A stretch of DNA of 64,000 nt from an uncultured Sphingomonadaceae bacterium (GTDB taxonomy: Bacteria; Pseudomonadota; Alphaproteobacteria; Sphingomonadales; Sphingomonadaceae). This document shows, one piece after another, positions 10,662-18,372 of the stretch; the stretch's first letter is position 1, and each line of letters opens with the position of its first letter. The notes under the pieces are model-generated. The model searched no databases. It was not told where the DNA came from and saw only the letters and a program-made list of their open reading frames with translations. Made by a program: the position numbers and the translations under genes. The stretch lies in contig CAMLGC010000007.1 in assembly GCA_946479505.1 (NCBI GenBank), positions 9,086 through 73,085 on the forward strand. The letters run 5' to 3'.

Positions 10662-10847
10662 ATGCGAAGTACCGTCAAAACGATCGGAATTCCGGCAGCG
10701 GTTGCAGTGGCGCTCGGCTTCGCCATTGCCGAGCCCGGCCATAGCCAGAACATCGACAACGCTGCGCATCTGCTCGGCGCCGCACCGGCGCAGAACGGAT
10801 ACAAAGCTCCAACCGCGATCGAACAGGTCGCGCTGAAAGGACAGTGA
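10662..10847 (+). CDS. Small exported protein, function unknown
   Basis: 61 residues. The ATG follows GGAGGGG with suitable spacing. Residues 1-29 read as a signal peptide (MRSTVKTIGIPAAVAVALGF, then AIAEPGHSQ), leaving a mature peptide of only about 32 residues, rich in Ala, Asn and Gln, with no cysteines. I recognise no family. It is followed within 15 bases by a GC hairpin, consistent with a monocistronic unit. Confidence 0.6.
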   Translation: MRSTVKTIGIPAAVAVALGFAIAEPGHSQNIDNAAHLLGAAPAQNGYKAPTAIEQVALKGQ

Positions 10848-10860
10848 GGAACGGTAAAAC

Positions 10861-10956
10861 GCCCGGCGCCGTCCGGGCAGCAAGGTGGGCCCGCCAACTC
10901 CCCGATTGGCATCTCGATGCCGGCGGGCCCGGATCGGCAAGGTTGCGGTAACCTTC
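10861..10956 (+). repeat. Three consecutive stem-loops after the small exported gene
   Basis: Hairpin 1: GCCCGG (10861-10866)/CCGGGC (10873-10878). Hairpin 2 is nested: outer GGGCCCGCC (10887-10895)/GGCGGGCCC (10922-10930) and inner GGCATC/GATGCC around a 2-base loop (10908-10921). Hairpin 3: AAGGTT/AACCTT around GCGGT (about 10939-10955). The first may terminate the small gene; the nested one is large enough to be a structured RNA or a protein-binding site. None has a strong T tract. Confidence 0.55.
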
Positions 10957-11015
10957 GCCAGATCGTGAGCTGCGTTCGCCGGCGGATGATGCGTCGTCTT
11001 CCGATGGTGCGCAGG

Positions 11016-11062
11016 ATGCGGTGACGCAATTCGCACCCCCCCGGGCGTCTGCGTCACCGCAT
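11016..11062. repeat. Perfect 13-bp inverted repeat
   Basis: ATGCGGTGACGCA at 11016-11028 is exactly mirrored by TGCGTCACCGCAT at 11050-11062, with a 21-base loop that includes CCCCCCCGGG. It lies in a gene-free stretch between the small exported gene and the ligase. It could form a hairpin in either transcript, or be a paired binding site. Confidence 0.7.
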
Positions 11063-11190
11063 TTCGGCTCGCGATCTTCTTCACCCCGCCCGCAGTTTTT
11101 CTCAATTCCTTTTGCGGATACGACGTCGCCGCGACACGATTGCGAGCGAGTGCCTTGGAACGACTTCCCGACGCGGGGAGTCTTGGGGGC

Positions 11191-11265
11191 ATGGCAGGCA
11201 AAGATCGGGCGCAGGCAAGGCGTACCCCGAGCGCGGCGATGTTCGACCCCGCGGCTCCGGCATGA
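11191..11265 (+). CDS. 24-codon leader ORF overlapping the DNA ligase start
   Basis: It reads MAGKDRAQARRTPSAAMFDP then AAPA, and stops in a TGA (11263-11265) that overlaps the ligase ATG as ATGA. A G-rich ribosome site (TTGGGGG) precedes it. It may be a leader peptide whose translation is coupled to the ligase, or the true N-terminal extension of the ligase separated by a frameshift. The composition (basic, then FDPAAPA) would suit a linker. Confidence 0.4.
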   Translation: MAGKDRAQARRTPSAAMFDPAAPA

Positions 11266-12302
11266 CCGATGGCGATCTCGCGCCCGTCGCGCCGATGGAG
11301 GCGACGCTGGTCGATAGCCTTCCCGATGATCCCGGCTGGCAGTTCGAACCCAAATGGGACGGCTTTCGAGCGATCGCGGCGCGCGAGGGCGATCGAATCG
11401 AGATTCATTCCAAGTCGGGAAAGCCGCTGGCGCGCTATTTCCCCGAGATCGTCGCCGCGCTTGCCGAAGTGCCGGCAGGCCGCTTCGTGCTCGACGGCGA
11501 GCTCATCCTGCCGATCGGCGACGTGCTGTCCTTTTCGGCGCTTCAGGCGCGGCTGCATCCCGCCGCCTCGCGGATCGAGCGGCTGTCGCGCGAGACCCCG
11601 GCGCAGCTCATGCTGTTCGACTGTCTGGCGGTCGGCGACGAGGATCTTGCCTCGGCGCCCCTCCGCAAACGACGTGCCGCGCTCGAGCGCTTCGATCGCG
11701 ACCATGCGGCGGCGCCGCTGCTGTTGTCGCCGTTCAGCTACGATCTCGACGATGCCGAGGCGTGGCTTGCCGCAAGCGGCGGAGCGCTCGACGGCGTGGT
11801 CGCCAAGCGGCTGGACGAGCCGTATCGCGCGGGCGAGCGTGCCATGCTCAAGGTCAAGCAGCACCGCACTGCGGATTGCGTCGTCGGCGGTTTTCGGACG
11901 ACGAAAAAGGGTGAAGGCATCGCGTCGCTGCTGCTCGGGCTGTACGATGCCGAGGGCAAGCTGAACCACGTCGGATTCACCTCGGGCATCGCGGCGGCGG
12001 AACGCGTCGAGCTTCTCAAAAAGCTGGCGCCGCTACGGGGAGGGCACGGGTTTACCGGCAACGCACCGGGCGGCCCGAGCCGATGGAGCCGCGGCCGCAA
12101 CGCGGAATGGGAGCCGGTGACGCCCGACCTGGTCGTCGAGGTGCTCTACGACCAGGTGACGGCGGGGCGATTCAGGCACGGGACGCGCCTGCTGCGCTGG
12201 CGCCCGGACAAGGCGCCCGAGCAATGCACGGCCGCCCAACTGGTTCACGAGCTGCGTCCCGCGGCGCTGGGCGCCCTCATCGAAACCGCAAAGCCGAGCT
12301 GA
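11262..12302 (+). CDS. ATP-dependent DNA ligase (LigD-ligase-domain/LigC type)
   Basis: 346 residues from the ATG at 11262. The nucleotidyltransferase motifs are present: motif I FEPKWDGFRA with adenylated lysine K31, FVLDGELILP (motif III region), GVVAKRLD (motif IV) and LKVKQHRTADCVVGGF (motif V), followed by an OB-fold domain ending in a VEVLYDQVTAGRFRHGTRLL-type region. It seals nicks using ATP and is a stand-alone ligase without the polymerase or nuclease domains of full LigD; such ligases work in base-excision or end-joining repair. No good ribosome site precedes this ATG, which instead overlaps the stop of a 24-codon ORF. A longer in-frame reading from 11112 lacks ligase-like sequence and is rejected. 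Confidence 0.9.
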   Translation: MTDGDLAPVAPMEATLVDSLPDDPGWQFEPKWDGFRAIAAREGDRIEIHSKSGKPLARYFPEIVAALAEVPAGRFVLDGELILPIGDVLSFSALQARLHPAASRIERLSRETPAQLMLFDCLAVGDEDLASAPLRKRRAALERFDRDHAAAPLLLSPFSYDLDDAEAWLAASGGALDGVVAKRLDEPYRAGERAMLKVKQHRTADCVVGGFRTTKKGEGIASLLLGLYDAEGKLNHVGFTSGIAAAERVELLKKLAPLRGGHGFTGNAPGGPSRWSRGRNAEWEPVTPDLVVEVLYDQVTAGRFRHGTRLLRWRPDKAPEQCTAAQLVHELRPAALGALIETAKPS

Positions 12303-12362
12303 GCGGTTCGGGTCGAGTATGATATCGCTCAAAAACATGCCCGTTCGTCGCGACGAAAGAAT

Positions 12363-12391
12363 GGGGCGCCGCTGACTGGCAGCGACGCCCC
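12363..12391 (-). terminator. Terminator of the ferritin-like operon
   Basis: GGGGCG-C-CGCTG and CAGCG-A-CGCCCC form an 11-pair stem with one mismatch and a 5-base loop. On the minus strand it is followed by ATTCTTTCG, 22 bases past the stop of the last ferritin-like gene. Confidence 0.65.
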
Positions 12392-12412
12392 AAGTCCGGT
12401 GATGTCGTGGGG

Positions 12413-13417
12413 CTATTCGCCCGAGGTCGCGATCTCTCCGTTGACGCCATCGGGGAAGAACCCGCCTTCGGTCACGGTTCCGGCGTTCAGATACACGATG
12501 TTGAGCACCTGGCCCGTGCTGCGGCTGAAGGCGACGCCGTTGGCATCGGCGGGAACGATGTTCGAAACGTTGCCCATCGGTGCGATGCCCTGATCGCTGT
12601 CACCGTCGCCATCGAGCGTGTCGCGGGCGTTCGAGATTTTCTCGGTCGCATCGATCAGCGCCTGCATCGACAGTCCCTTGCGGTAGAGCGTCGTGCGGAT
12701 CAGCCCCGCATGATACGCCTCGGCGGCAAGGATGCCGGCCGCGGCGGACAGGTAGGTCTTGTTCTCCAGCAACGGCGACGCGCCCTTATAGGCGGTGACG
12801 CCGACGTCCTCGAAGATGAACGCGGCGAGCAGGAAGTTCTCGTCGCTCGCATAGGGATCGAACGTCTGGCCTGCACCGATCAGCCCCGCGGCGGTTGCCG
12901 CCGCCGAGAACGCACCGGCGGCGCTGATGTCGATCGTCGGCTGCGCGACCGCGGCGCTGCCGAGCGCCTGGCGCAGGAACGCCACGTGCGCGGCCTCGTC
13001 GGCGGCGATCTCCCGGGCATAGCGCGAGACCACCGGATCGGTGAAGTTGACCTGACGCCCGCCGGTCACCGCGCCCTGATCGCCGGTGCCGGTCTGCATG
13101 TCGGCGCCCAGCCCGGCGCCGGTGGCGGCATAGGAATAGAATTGCGCCTCCAGATATTCGAGGTTGAGCGCAAAGTTGAGGACGTTGAGATCCTGCTGGC
13201 TCGTCGTCGGGGTGGGGGTTGGCGTGGGGGTGGGGGTTGGCGTCGGCGTGGGCGTCGGTGTCGTTACCGGGCCGTTGTCATCGTCACCGCACGCGGCGAG
13301 CAGCGAGCTTCCGGCGACGACGAGCCCCGCGCTTCCTGCCATCCGCAGCAGCGACCGGCGTTCCGCGCGGCGTTTCTCGCACGCGTCCATCACCTTGAGC
13401 ACTAGATCCTGGTTCAT
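12413..13417 (-). CDS. Ferritin-like domain lipoprotein with Pro-Thr linker
   Basis: 334 residues. The ATG at 13417 has GGGAGG 7-12 bases upstream and is preferred to one 10 codons earlier. The N-terminus carries a twin-arginine-like [10 protein letters not shown] motif and a lipobox, SLLAAC, so the product is probably a Tat-exported lipoprotein. A run of about ten Thr-Pro repeats then forms an extended spacer. The rest is a Ferritin_2-type four-helix domain, with helix signatures [20 protein letters not shown] and [17 protein letters not shown], whose Glu and His residues could bind metal. This family (including Rds1-like proteins) is often linked to desiccation or oxidative stress; the role here is inferred. 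It is the second gene of a two-gene operon of paralogues. Confidence 0.85.
   Translation of the reverse strand: MNQDLVLKVMDACEKRRAERRSLLRMAGSAGLVVAGSSLLAACGDDDNGPVTTPTPTPTPTPTPTPTPTPTTSQQDLNVLNFALNLEYLEAQFYSYAATGAGLGADMQTGTGDQGAVTGGRQVNFTDPVVSRYAREIAADEAAHVAFLRQALGSAAVAQPTIDISAAGAFSAAATAAGLIGAGQTFDPYASDENFLLAAFIFEDVGVTAYKGASPLLENKTYLSAAAGILAAEAYHAGLIRTTLYRKGLSMQALIDATEKISNARDTLDGDGDSDQGIAPMGNVSNIVPADANGVAFSRSTGQVLNIVYLNAGTVTEGGFFPDGVNGEIATSGE
13207..13262. repeat. Thr-Pro-coding low-complexity tract with G-quadruplex potential
   Basis: The tract encodes the Thr-Pro linker on the minus strand. On the plus strand, 13209-13236 contains four runs of four or five G separated by loops of 1, 7 and 1 bases, a canonical G-quadruplex pattern. 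The repeat unit (GGNGTN) is variable enough to look like a drifting microsatellite. Confidence 0.8.
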
Positions 13418-13443
13418 AATGAGCCTCCCTTCGAGCCGCAGGC

Positions 13444-14400
13444 TCAATTTGCCGCGCTGGTTGTGATGGCGCCGTTGACGCCGTTCGGGAAAAAGCCGCC
13501 TTTGGCGACCGCCATGTTGGTCAGGTACACGATGTTGAGAACCTGGCCCGCGGTGCGGCCATAGGCGATGCCGTTGCCGTCGAGCGGCGCGATGTTGCTC
13601 ATCTGAGCGGTCATCGGGGCGACGCCCTGATCGTCGTCGCTCGGCCCGTCGAGGCTGTCGCGTGCGGCGGAGATGCGTTCGGTCGCGTCGATCAGCGACG
13701 GCGCCTGGATGCCCTTGGTGTAGAGCGTCGTGCGGATCAGGCTGGCGTGATAGGCCTCCACCGCGAGAATCCCGGCGGCGGCTTCGACATAGGCGGCGTT
13801 CGAGAGCAGCGGCGCTGCGCCCTTGTATGCGGTGACCCCGACATCCTCGAAGATGAACGCGGCGAGCAGGAAATTCTCGTCGCTCGCATAGGGGTCGAAC
13901 GCCTGACCGGCGCCGATCAGGCCGGCGGCACGAGCGGCCGCCGAGAAGGCGCCGTTTGCCGCGGCGCTGACGTCGATCGCCGGCTCCGCGACTGCGGACC
14001 CGCCGAGCGCGTTTCGCAAAAAGGCCACGTGCGCCGCCTCGTCGGCGGCGATCTCGCGGGCGTAGGCGGCAACCGCGGGATCGGTGAAATTGACCTGGCG
14101 ACCACCGCTGACGCTGCCTTGCGTGCCGGTGGTGCCGGTCCGCATGTCAGCCGGCAGCCCCGAACCCGTGGCGGCATAGGAATAGAATTCCGCCTCCAGA
14201 TATTCGAGGTTGAGCGCGAAATTGAGCACATCCTCGTCAGTGGGCGCCGCCTGCGCTTCTGCGCTGGTGGCCCTGCTCGTCAAATAGAGCCCGCCGCCGA
14301 GCGCGGCTGCTGCGCCAAAGGCGCGGAAAAAGTCGCGGCGTTCCTCGCGTCGTTTGGCGCGAGCGTCGAACACCTCGATCACGTCGGCGTGTGCGTTCAT
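13444..14400 (-). CDS. Ferritin-like domain protein, Tat-exported
   Basis: 318 residues, starting at the ATG 14400 with GGGAGG 9-14 bases upstream. The N-terminus has a twin-arginine signal ([19 protein letters not shown]) with cleavage expected after SAEAQA, and no lipobox, so the product should be soluble in the periplasm. The ferritin-like domain matches the downstream gene almost helix for helix: [20 protein letters not shown], then [18 protein letters not shown]. The two genes are 26 bases apart and clearly arose by duplication, with different export anchoring. A candidate EcfG promoter lies 35-60 bases upstream. A role in metal or oxidative stress is inferred from family and promoter. 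Confidence 0.86.
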   Translation of the reverse strand: MNAHADVIEVFDARAKRREERRDFFRAFGAAAALGGGLYLTSRATSAEAQAAPTDEDVLNFALNLEYLEAEFYSYAATGSGLPADMRTGTTGTQGSVSGGRQVNFTDPAVAAYAREIAADEAAHVAFLRNALGGSAVAEPAIDVSAAANGAFSAAARAAGLIGAGQAFDPYASDENFLLAAFIFEDVGVTAYKGAAPLLSNAAYVEAAAGILAVEAYHASLIRTTLYTKGIQAPSLIDATERISAARDSLDGPSDDDQGVAPMTAQMSNIAPLDGNGIAYGRTAGQVLNIVYLTNMAVAKGGFFPNGVNGAITTSAAN

Positions 14401-14434
14401 CGGGGCAGCCTCCCTTTTTTCGAATGATGCAAGC

Positions 14435-14460
14435 AACCATCACTTTCGGTCGATGGTTCC
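14435..14460 (-). promoter_or_regulatory. Candidate EcfG (general stress) promoter of the ferritin-like operon
   Basis: On the minus strand, GGAAC (14456-14460) and GGTT (14435-14438) are 17 bases apart, matching the EcfG pattern GGAAC-N16/17-CGTT at all but one base. A start point near 14427 would give a short leader holding the GGGAGG ribosome site. An overlapping imperfect repeat AACCATC/GATGGTT spans the same bases, and GGTACG-GCCG-CGTACC lies just beyond (about 14474-14490). Confidence 0.5.
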
Positions 14461-14607
14461 GATTGGACGCATATCGGTACGGCCGCGTACCTATTTGCAT
14501 CCAAACACTTAGTATAAACGAAGCTATTGCTGTGGGGGCGTCTGGCCCGGAGCAGAAGGTGACCGCAGGATGATCGATGCTGGCCGCTCGAAGGACGCCG
14601 CTGCCGC

Positions 14608-15390
14608 ATGACGAGCGCCACCGACAACCTTTTGCTGCAATCGCTGAGCCCGGTCGACGCCAGCCTGATCGCCCCGCATCTGACGCGCGTCACGCTGGCA
14701 GCCGGCGACGCCGTCGTCCTGCCGGGAACGGCGCATGCGTTCGTCTATTTCCCCGAAACCGCCGTCGCCGCATTCGCGGAGACGCTCGAGGATCGGACGT
14801 TGCTCTATGTCGGGCTGATCGGCGTGGAAGGCTGCATCGGCTGGCCGGCGCTGCTCGGCTGTCCGCTGGCGCACGATCGTGGCACGATCGAGATGCGCGG
14901 CGGGTCCCTACTGCGCATTCCCGCCGCGACGCTGATCGACGTGTGCAGCGTCAGCCCGTCTCTTCGGGCGCGGCTGCTGAGCTTCGTGCGAACCTATGCG
15001 CTCCAGATGGCGCGCACGATCGCCGCCAATCTGCGCGACCCGGTCGAGCAACGGCTCGCACGCTGGCTGCTGATGCTCCACGATCGGATCGACGGCGACG
15101 AGATGCTGCTCACCCACGATCGCCTCGCCGAGGCGCTCAACGTGCGCCGCGCCAGCGTGACCGACAGCCTGCATGTGCTCGAAGGCCACCACGCGGTGCG
15201 CAGCTCGCGCGGTCATCTCGTCGTGCGCGACCGCGCCTGCCTCGAGCGGCTGGCGGGCGAATGCTACGGCGTGGCCGAGGCGGCCTATTGCCGGATGATC
15301 GCGCCGTTCGGCAAATCGGAATCACCCGATCCCGAGCGCCCGCGCGGTGAGCCAGCCCGGCACCGCGGCAACGCACAGCAGGGTGCCTAG
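14608..15390 (+). CDS. Crp/Fnr-family transcriptional regulator
   Basis: 260 residues. An N-terminal cupin-like sensor domain (about residues 10-125, with GVEGCIGWPALLG) is followed by a long dimer helix (RARLLSFVRTYALQMARTI) and a winged helix-turn-helix (LTHDRLAEALNVRRASVTDS). There is no N-terminal cysteine cluster, so it is not an Fnr-type iron-sulphur sensor; the ligand is unknown. This subgroup often controls stress genes. The ribosome site is poor (AAGGA 13-17 bases upstream), so the start is moderately certain. The final 69 bases overlap, tail to tail, the end of the prepilin peptidase gene. Confidence 0.88.
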   Translation: MTSATDNLLLQSLSPVDASLIAPHLTRVTLAAGDAVVLPGTAHAFVYFPETAVAAFAETLEDRTLLYVGLIGVEGCIGWPALLGCPLAHDRGTIEMRGGSLLRIPAATLIDVCSVSPSLRARLLSFVRTYALQMARTIAANLRDPVEQRLARWLLMLHDRIDGDEMLLTHDRLAEALNVRRASVTDSLHVLEGHHAVRSSRGHLVVRDRACLERLAGECYGVAEAAYCRMIAPFGKSESPDPERPRGEPARHRGNAQQGA

Positions 15391-16083
15391 CGGCAGCGCG
15401 GTTGCGCCGGTGACCGCGCGGCCATGCACGAGCGCGGTGAGCGCGAGCAACAGCCCCAGCAGCGAGGCGGCAAGCAGCACGAAGGGCAGCGCCTGCCAGC
15501 CCAGCCAGGCGCCGATCGCGGCGAACAGCTTGGGATCGCCGCCGCCCAGGCCATCGCGCCCACGAATGGCTCGATACGCTCGCGCGACCGCCCACAAAGC
15601 GCCGAAGCCCACCACAAGCCCGATCAGACGGTCGTCGATGCGCGCGGCGTCGATCAGGCCGCCGAGCGCGAGCCCGGCCGCGGCGAGGCAGAGCGTCAGC
15701 GCATCGGGCAGCCAGTAATGGCGCCAGTCGAGCGCGGCGAGGAGGAGCAACCCCCAGCCGAGGACGGCCCAGACGAGCGCGGCAATCGGGCCTGCGAACA
15801 CGAACGCCGCGCCGCCGATCGCCGCCGCCGCCAACTCGACCAGAAGATGCACGCGATCGATCGGCGCGCCGCACCCGCGGCATCGGCCCAGATTCCAGGC
15901 GAAGCCGAACACCGGCACCAGATCCGCCGGAGCGAGCGGCAGGCGACATCCGTCGCAGCGCGAACGGCCCGACAGCGGGTTCTCCCCGGCGGGCCATCGC
16001 ACGAGCACGGTCGCGAGGAAGCTGCCGACGATCGCGCCCAGCAGGATGCCGAGCGCGCCCGCGAGCAGCGGGGCGTCGCTCAT
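15322..16083 (-). CDS. gspO: Prepilin peptidase of type II secretion (GspO/PilD)
   Basis: 253 residues, integral membrane aspartic peptidase. It cleaves and N-methylates the pseudopilins GspG-K of this operon. N-terminal hydrophobic helix, then a cytoplasmic zinc loop with two CxxC pairs (RCDGCRLPL and CRGCGAP), then multiple helices. The two catalytic aspartates are in ALDWRHYWLPD and GGGDPKLFAAIGAWLGWQ (the GxGD motif). The ATG overlaps the gspN stop as ATGA. It is the last gene of the operon. Both the peptidase and methylase parts look intact. Confidence 0.95.
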   Translation of the reverse strand: MSDAPLLAGALGILLGAIVGSFLATVLVRWPAGENPLSGRSRCDGCRLPLAPADLVPVFGFAWNLGRCRGCGAPIDRVHLLVELAAAAIGGAAFVFAGPIAALVWAVLGWGLLLLAALDWRHYWLPDALTLCLAAAGLALGGLIDAARIDDRLIGLVVGFGALWAVARAYRAIRGRDGLGGGDPKLFAAIGAWLGWQALPFVLLAASLLGLLLALTALVHGRAVTGATALPLGTLLCVAAVPGWLTARALGIG

Positions 16084-16805
16084 TCGAGCCCGCCCGTGGT
16101 CCTCAGCCGAAAGCCGCCGGGCACGCGCGTGAAACCGAATTCGGCGAGCGCCGGTGCGAGTGCGGGATCGGGTTCGGCGACGAGCGCGTCGGCGATGTAG
16201 TTGCCGCTCGCGTCGATGCTGAGCTCGATCCGGTCCTGCCCCGATTGGCCCGCGAGCGAGACGCGTGCGTGGGCGCCGTCGCAACGGACGGGGCCCGTCA
16301 GCCCCTGCGCGAGCGCGATGCCCGGAAGCGCGCCGGTCAGCCGCGCGCGCACGCGGCCTTCGGCGCGCTCGCAACTCCCGCCGACGAAGCGGATGCTCAC
16401 ATCCTCGAGCTCGATTGCGGCGATGGGCAGCGGCGCGAGCAAGCCTCCGGTCGAAAGCGACGCGGTGACGTCGTCGATGCCGACGGTGTGACGGCTGATC
16501 GTGATCGCGCCGTTCAGATCATCGGCACTCCGATCGTGCCGGGCGAGGTCGAGCCGCGCGCGGCCGAGAACGAGCGCGAAGGGCGACAGCGCGGCATCGA
16601 GCGTGCCGAGGGGGAGCGCGCCGACGTGCATCTCCTCGATGGTGCCGCCCCAGATGCTGCCATGGACGCCGCGCGCGCTGATGCCGCGGGCATCGAGCGC
16701 GAACCACCCGAAGGCGAGCCGCATCGGCAACAGCAGCACGAGCGCGCCCAAAAAGGCGATCAGCAACAGCACCCACCGCCCCATCGGCAGCCACAACCGC
16801 TTCAT
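16080..16805 (-). CDS. gspN: Type II secretion system protein N
   Basis: 241 residues; inner-membrane component whose exact role in the secretion machine is unclear. One N-terminal helix (residues ~10-30) precedes a periplasmic beta-rich domain with FALDARGISARGVHGSIWGG, characteristic of GspN, and two cysteines (SCERAEG, VRCDGA) that may form a disulphide. ATGA overlaps on both sides with gspM and gspO fix the start. Confidence 0.88.
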   Translation of the reverse strand: MKRLWLPMGRWVLLLIAFLGALVLLLPMRLAFGWFALDARGISARGVHGSIWGGTIEEMHVGALPLGTLDAALSPFALVLGRARLDLARHDRSADDLNGAITISRHTVGIDDVTASLSTGGLLAPLPIAAIELEDVSIRFVGGSCERAEGRVRARLTGALPGIALAQGLTGPVRCDGAHARVSLAGQSGQDRIELSIDASGNYIADALVAEPDPALAPALAEFGFTRVPGGFRLRTTGGLE

Positions 16806-17278
16806 GGTCCGGGTCTCCGCAAGGTGATTCGCGCCGAAATGGTGCGGTTCGGGCCTGGCTGGATGGCGAGCGCGTCGACGACCAGCCCGTTGGCTTCGAG
16901 CGAGCCGAGCCATGCGAACAATGCCGGCGCGCGCGCCGATCCGATCGCGAGCGAGACGCTGTCGGCGCCGGCGGGGGTGTTGCTGTCGAGCGTGAAGCCC
17001 GCCTGGGCGGCGCTCTGCGCGACGAGCTGGTCGAGCGGCCCTTCCGCCGTGGCGGCCGTCGCTTCGGTGCCGTCGAGGATTGCGACGCCCGCCTCGACCG
17101 CTGCCGCGCGATCGATCGCGGCGAGGTGCGCTGCCTTGGCATCGGCGAGCGCATCGGTGACGGGGCGAAGCACCCCGAGCCAGATCACGACGATCCCGAA
17201 CAGCACGAGCATGACGAGGATCAGCCGCTTCTCGCGCAGGCTGCTCGCGATCCACCAGGCGCGGAGCGATGCGGTCAT
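16802..17278 (-). CDS. gspM: Type II secretion system protein M
   Basis: 158 residues with the GspM layout: short cytoplasmic N-terminus (SLRAWWIASSLREKRLI), one transmembrane helix (~20-38), coiled-coil-like stretch and a small ferredoxin-like periplasmic domain. It partners GspL in the inner-membrane platform. The ATG overlaps the gspL stop as ATGA. Confidence 0.88.
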   Translation of the reverse strand: MTASLRAWWIASSLREKRLILVMLVLFGIVVIWLGVLRPVTDALADAKAAHLAAIDRAAAVEAGVAILDGTEATAATAEGPLDQLVAQSAAQAGFTLDSNTPAGADSVSLAIGSARAPALFAWLGSLEANGLVVDALAIQPGPNRTISARITLRRPGP

Positions 17279-18372
17279 GGCGCCACCATCGTGATCGCGA
17301 TCGCGTTGCGGCCGCCTTGGTTCTGAGGGGGCTCGGCGGTGACAGTATAGCCCGCGCCGCGCAGCGTGCCGAGCACGGCATCGATATCGTCGACGCCCGG
17401 TGCGGCGAGCGTTGCCGCGAGCGCGCCGTCGCCGGTGCGCGCGAGCGCCGCGAGCGTGACGCCGGGCGCCGCCTGCATCGCGCTCAGGAGCTGCGCCGTC
17501 GGCCCCGAAAAGCCGCGTCCGCCGACGCCGCGTGCCGCGAGCTCGGCGTTGACCGCCGCCTCGGCCTGCTCGGCGGTGGTTACGTCGGGCGCGATCGTGC
17601 GCGCGGCGGCGACGGCAGCGGCATCGCGCGACGCGGTATCGGCGTGCAGCCTGCCGATCCGCACGAGTGCGGTGGCGAGCACGACCAGCAGGATCAGCCC
17701 CGCGATCGCGGTCGACCGGCGCACCACCCCCCAGTCGATCGCGCGCCGCCGCCGCCGCGCAAAGGCGCCCTGCCGAAGGTTGAGCGGCGGTGATTCGACC
17801 GCCGCGAGGATCGCGGCGTCGACCGCTTCGGGTGACAGCATCTCGACCGGAGCATCATCGACCAATCGCGCACCGAGGCCATCGTCGACGAAGGCCGAGC
17901 TCGCGTCACGCAGCAGGTTCTCGCTGCCGACGCGTGCGCCGACAAAACCGTTGTCGGGTCGCGAAAGCAGCAACGCCGCGGGAATGATCGCGCCCGGATC
18001 GAGCGCGCGATGCTGCGCCCAGAGCAGCCATGCCGCCATGTCCGCATTGCGCACGACCGCGACGTCGAGCCCGTCGTCTTCGTTGTGGGGGCCGGTCGCC
18101 ACATGCAGCGTGTCGGCGCCGCCAAGACTGTTCTCGAGCGCGAGCAACCGTGCGGCGGCGGCGGCCTGCCGCGGTGCGAGATCGGGAAGGGTGGTGCGAT
18201 GGAGTGTGATCGCCGCGGCGGGCGCGACGAGCAGGATTGCGCCGGGGCCATCGGGGATTTCGCCCCAATCCTCGCCGCTGCCTCGTGCGACGATCGCGTC
18301 GTCTCCGACGCGCAGCCATTCGGGCGCGTCGTCCAGATCGGGCGGCAGGATGATGACGAGCGCCGCGCTCAC
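17275..18372 (-). CDS. gspL: Type II secretion system protein L
   Basis: 365 residues from a GTG at 18372. I prefer this GTG to the ATG five codons upstream because GGGGGGAG lies 6-13 bases before it and it overlaps the gspK stop as GTGA, like the other junctions of the operon. A cytoplasmic actin-like domain (to ~residue 210, LPDLAPRQAAAAARLLALEN) binds the GspE ATPase; one transmembrane helix follows the basic ARRRRRAIDWG, then a periplasmic domain. It links GspE to the membrane platform. Confidence 0.9.
   Translation of the reverse strand: MSAALVIILPPDLDDAPEWLRVGDDAIVARGSGEDWGEIPDGPGAILLVAPAAAITLHRTTLPDLAPRQAAAAARLLALENSLGGADTLHVATGPHNEDDGLDVAVVRNADMAAWLLWAQHRALDPGAIIPAALLLSRPDNGFVGARVGSENLLRDASSAFVDDGLGARLVDDAPVEMLSPEAVDAAILAAVESPPLNLRQGAFARRRRRAIDWGVVRRSTAIAGLILLVVLATALVRIGRLHADTASRDAAAVAAARTIAPDVTTAEQAEAAVNAELAARGVGGRGFSGPTAQLLSAMQAAPGVTLAALARTGDGALAATLAAPGVDDIDAVLGTLRGAGYTVTAEPPQNQGGRNAIAITMVAP

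Noticed and set aside
10458..11969. 503-codon minus-strand ORF across the small exported gene and the ligase
   Set aside because: Half of it is a shadow of the ligase, the rest crosses hairpins; no start site or family resemblance.
13207..13262. Regular short repeats considered as a CRISPR or VNTR locus
   Set aside because: There are no spacers; the repeat encodes the in-frame Thr-Pro linker of the ferritin-like lipoprotein.
15322..15390. Overlap of the crp-family and gspO genes as a possible misannotation
   Set aside because: Both reading frames are needed: the peptidase end is hydrophobic and family-like, and the regulator has no earlier stop. A 69-base convergent overlap is acceptable.
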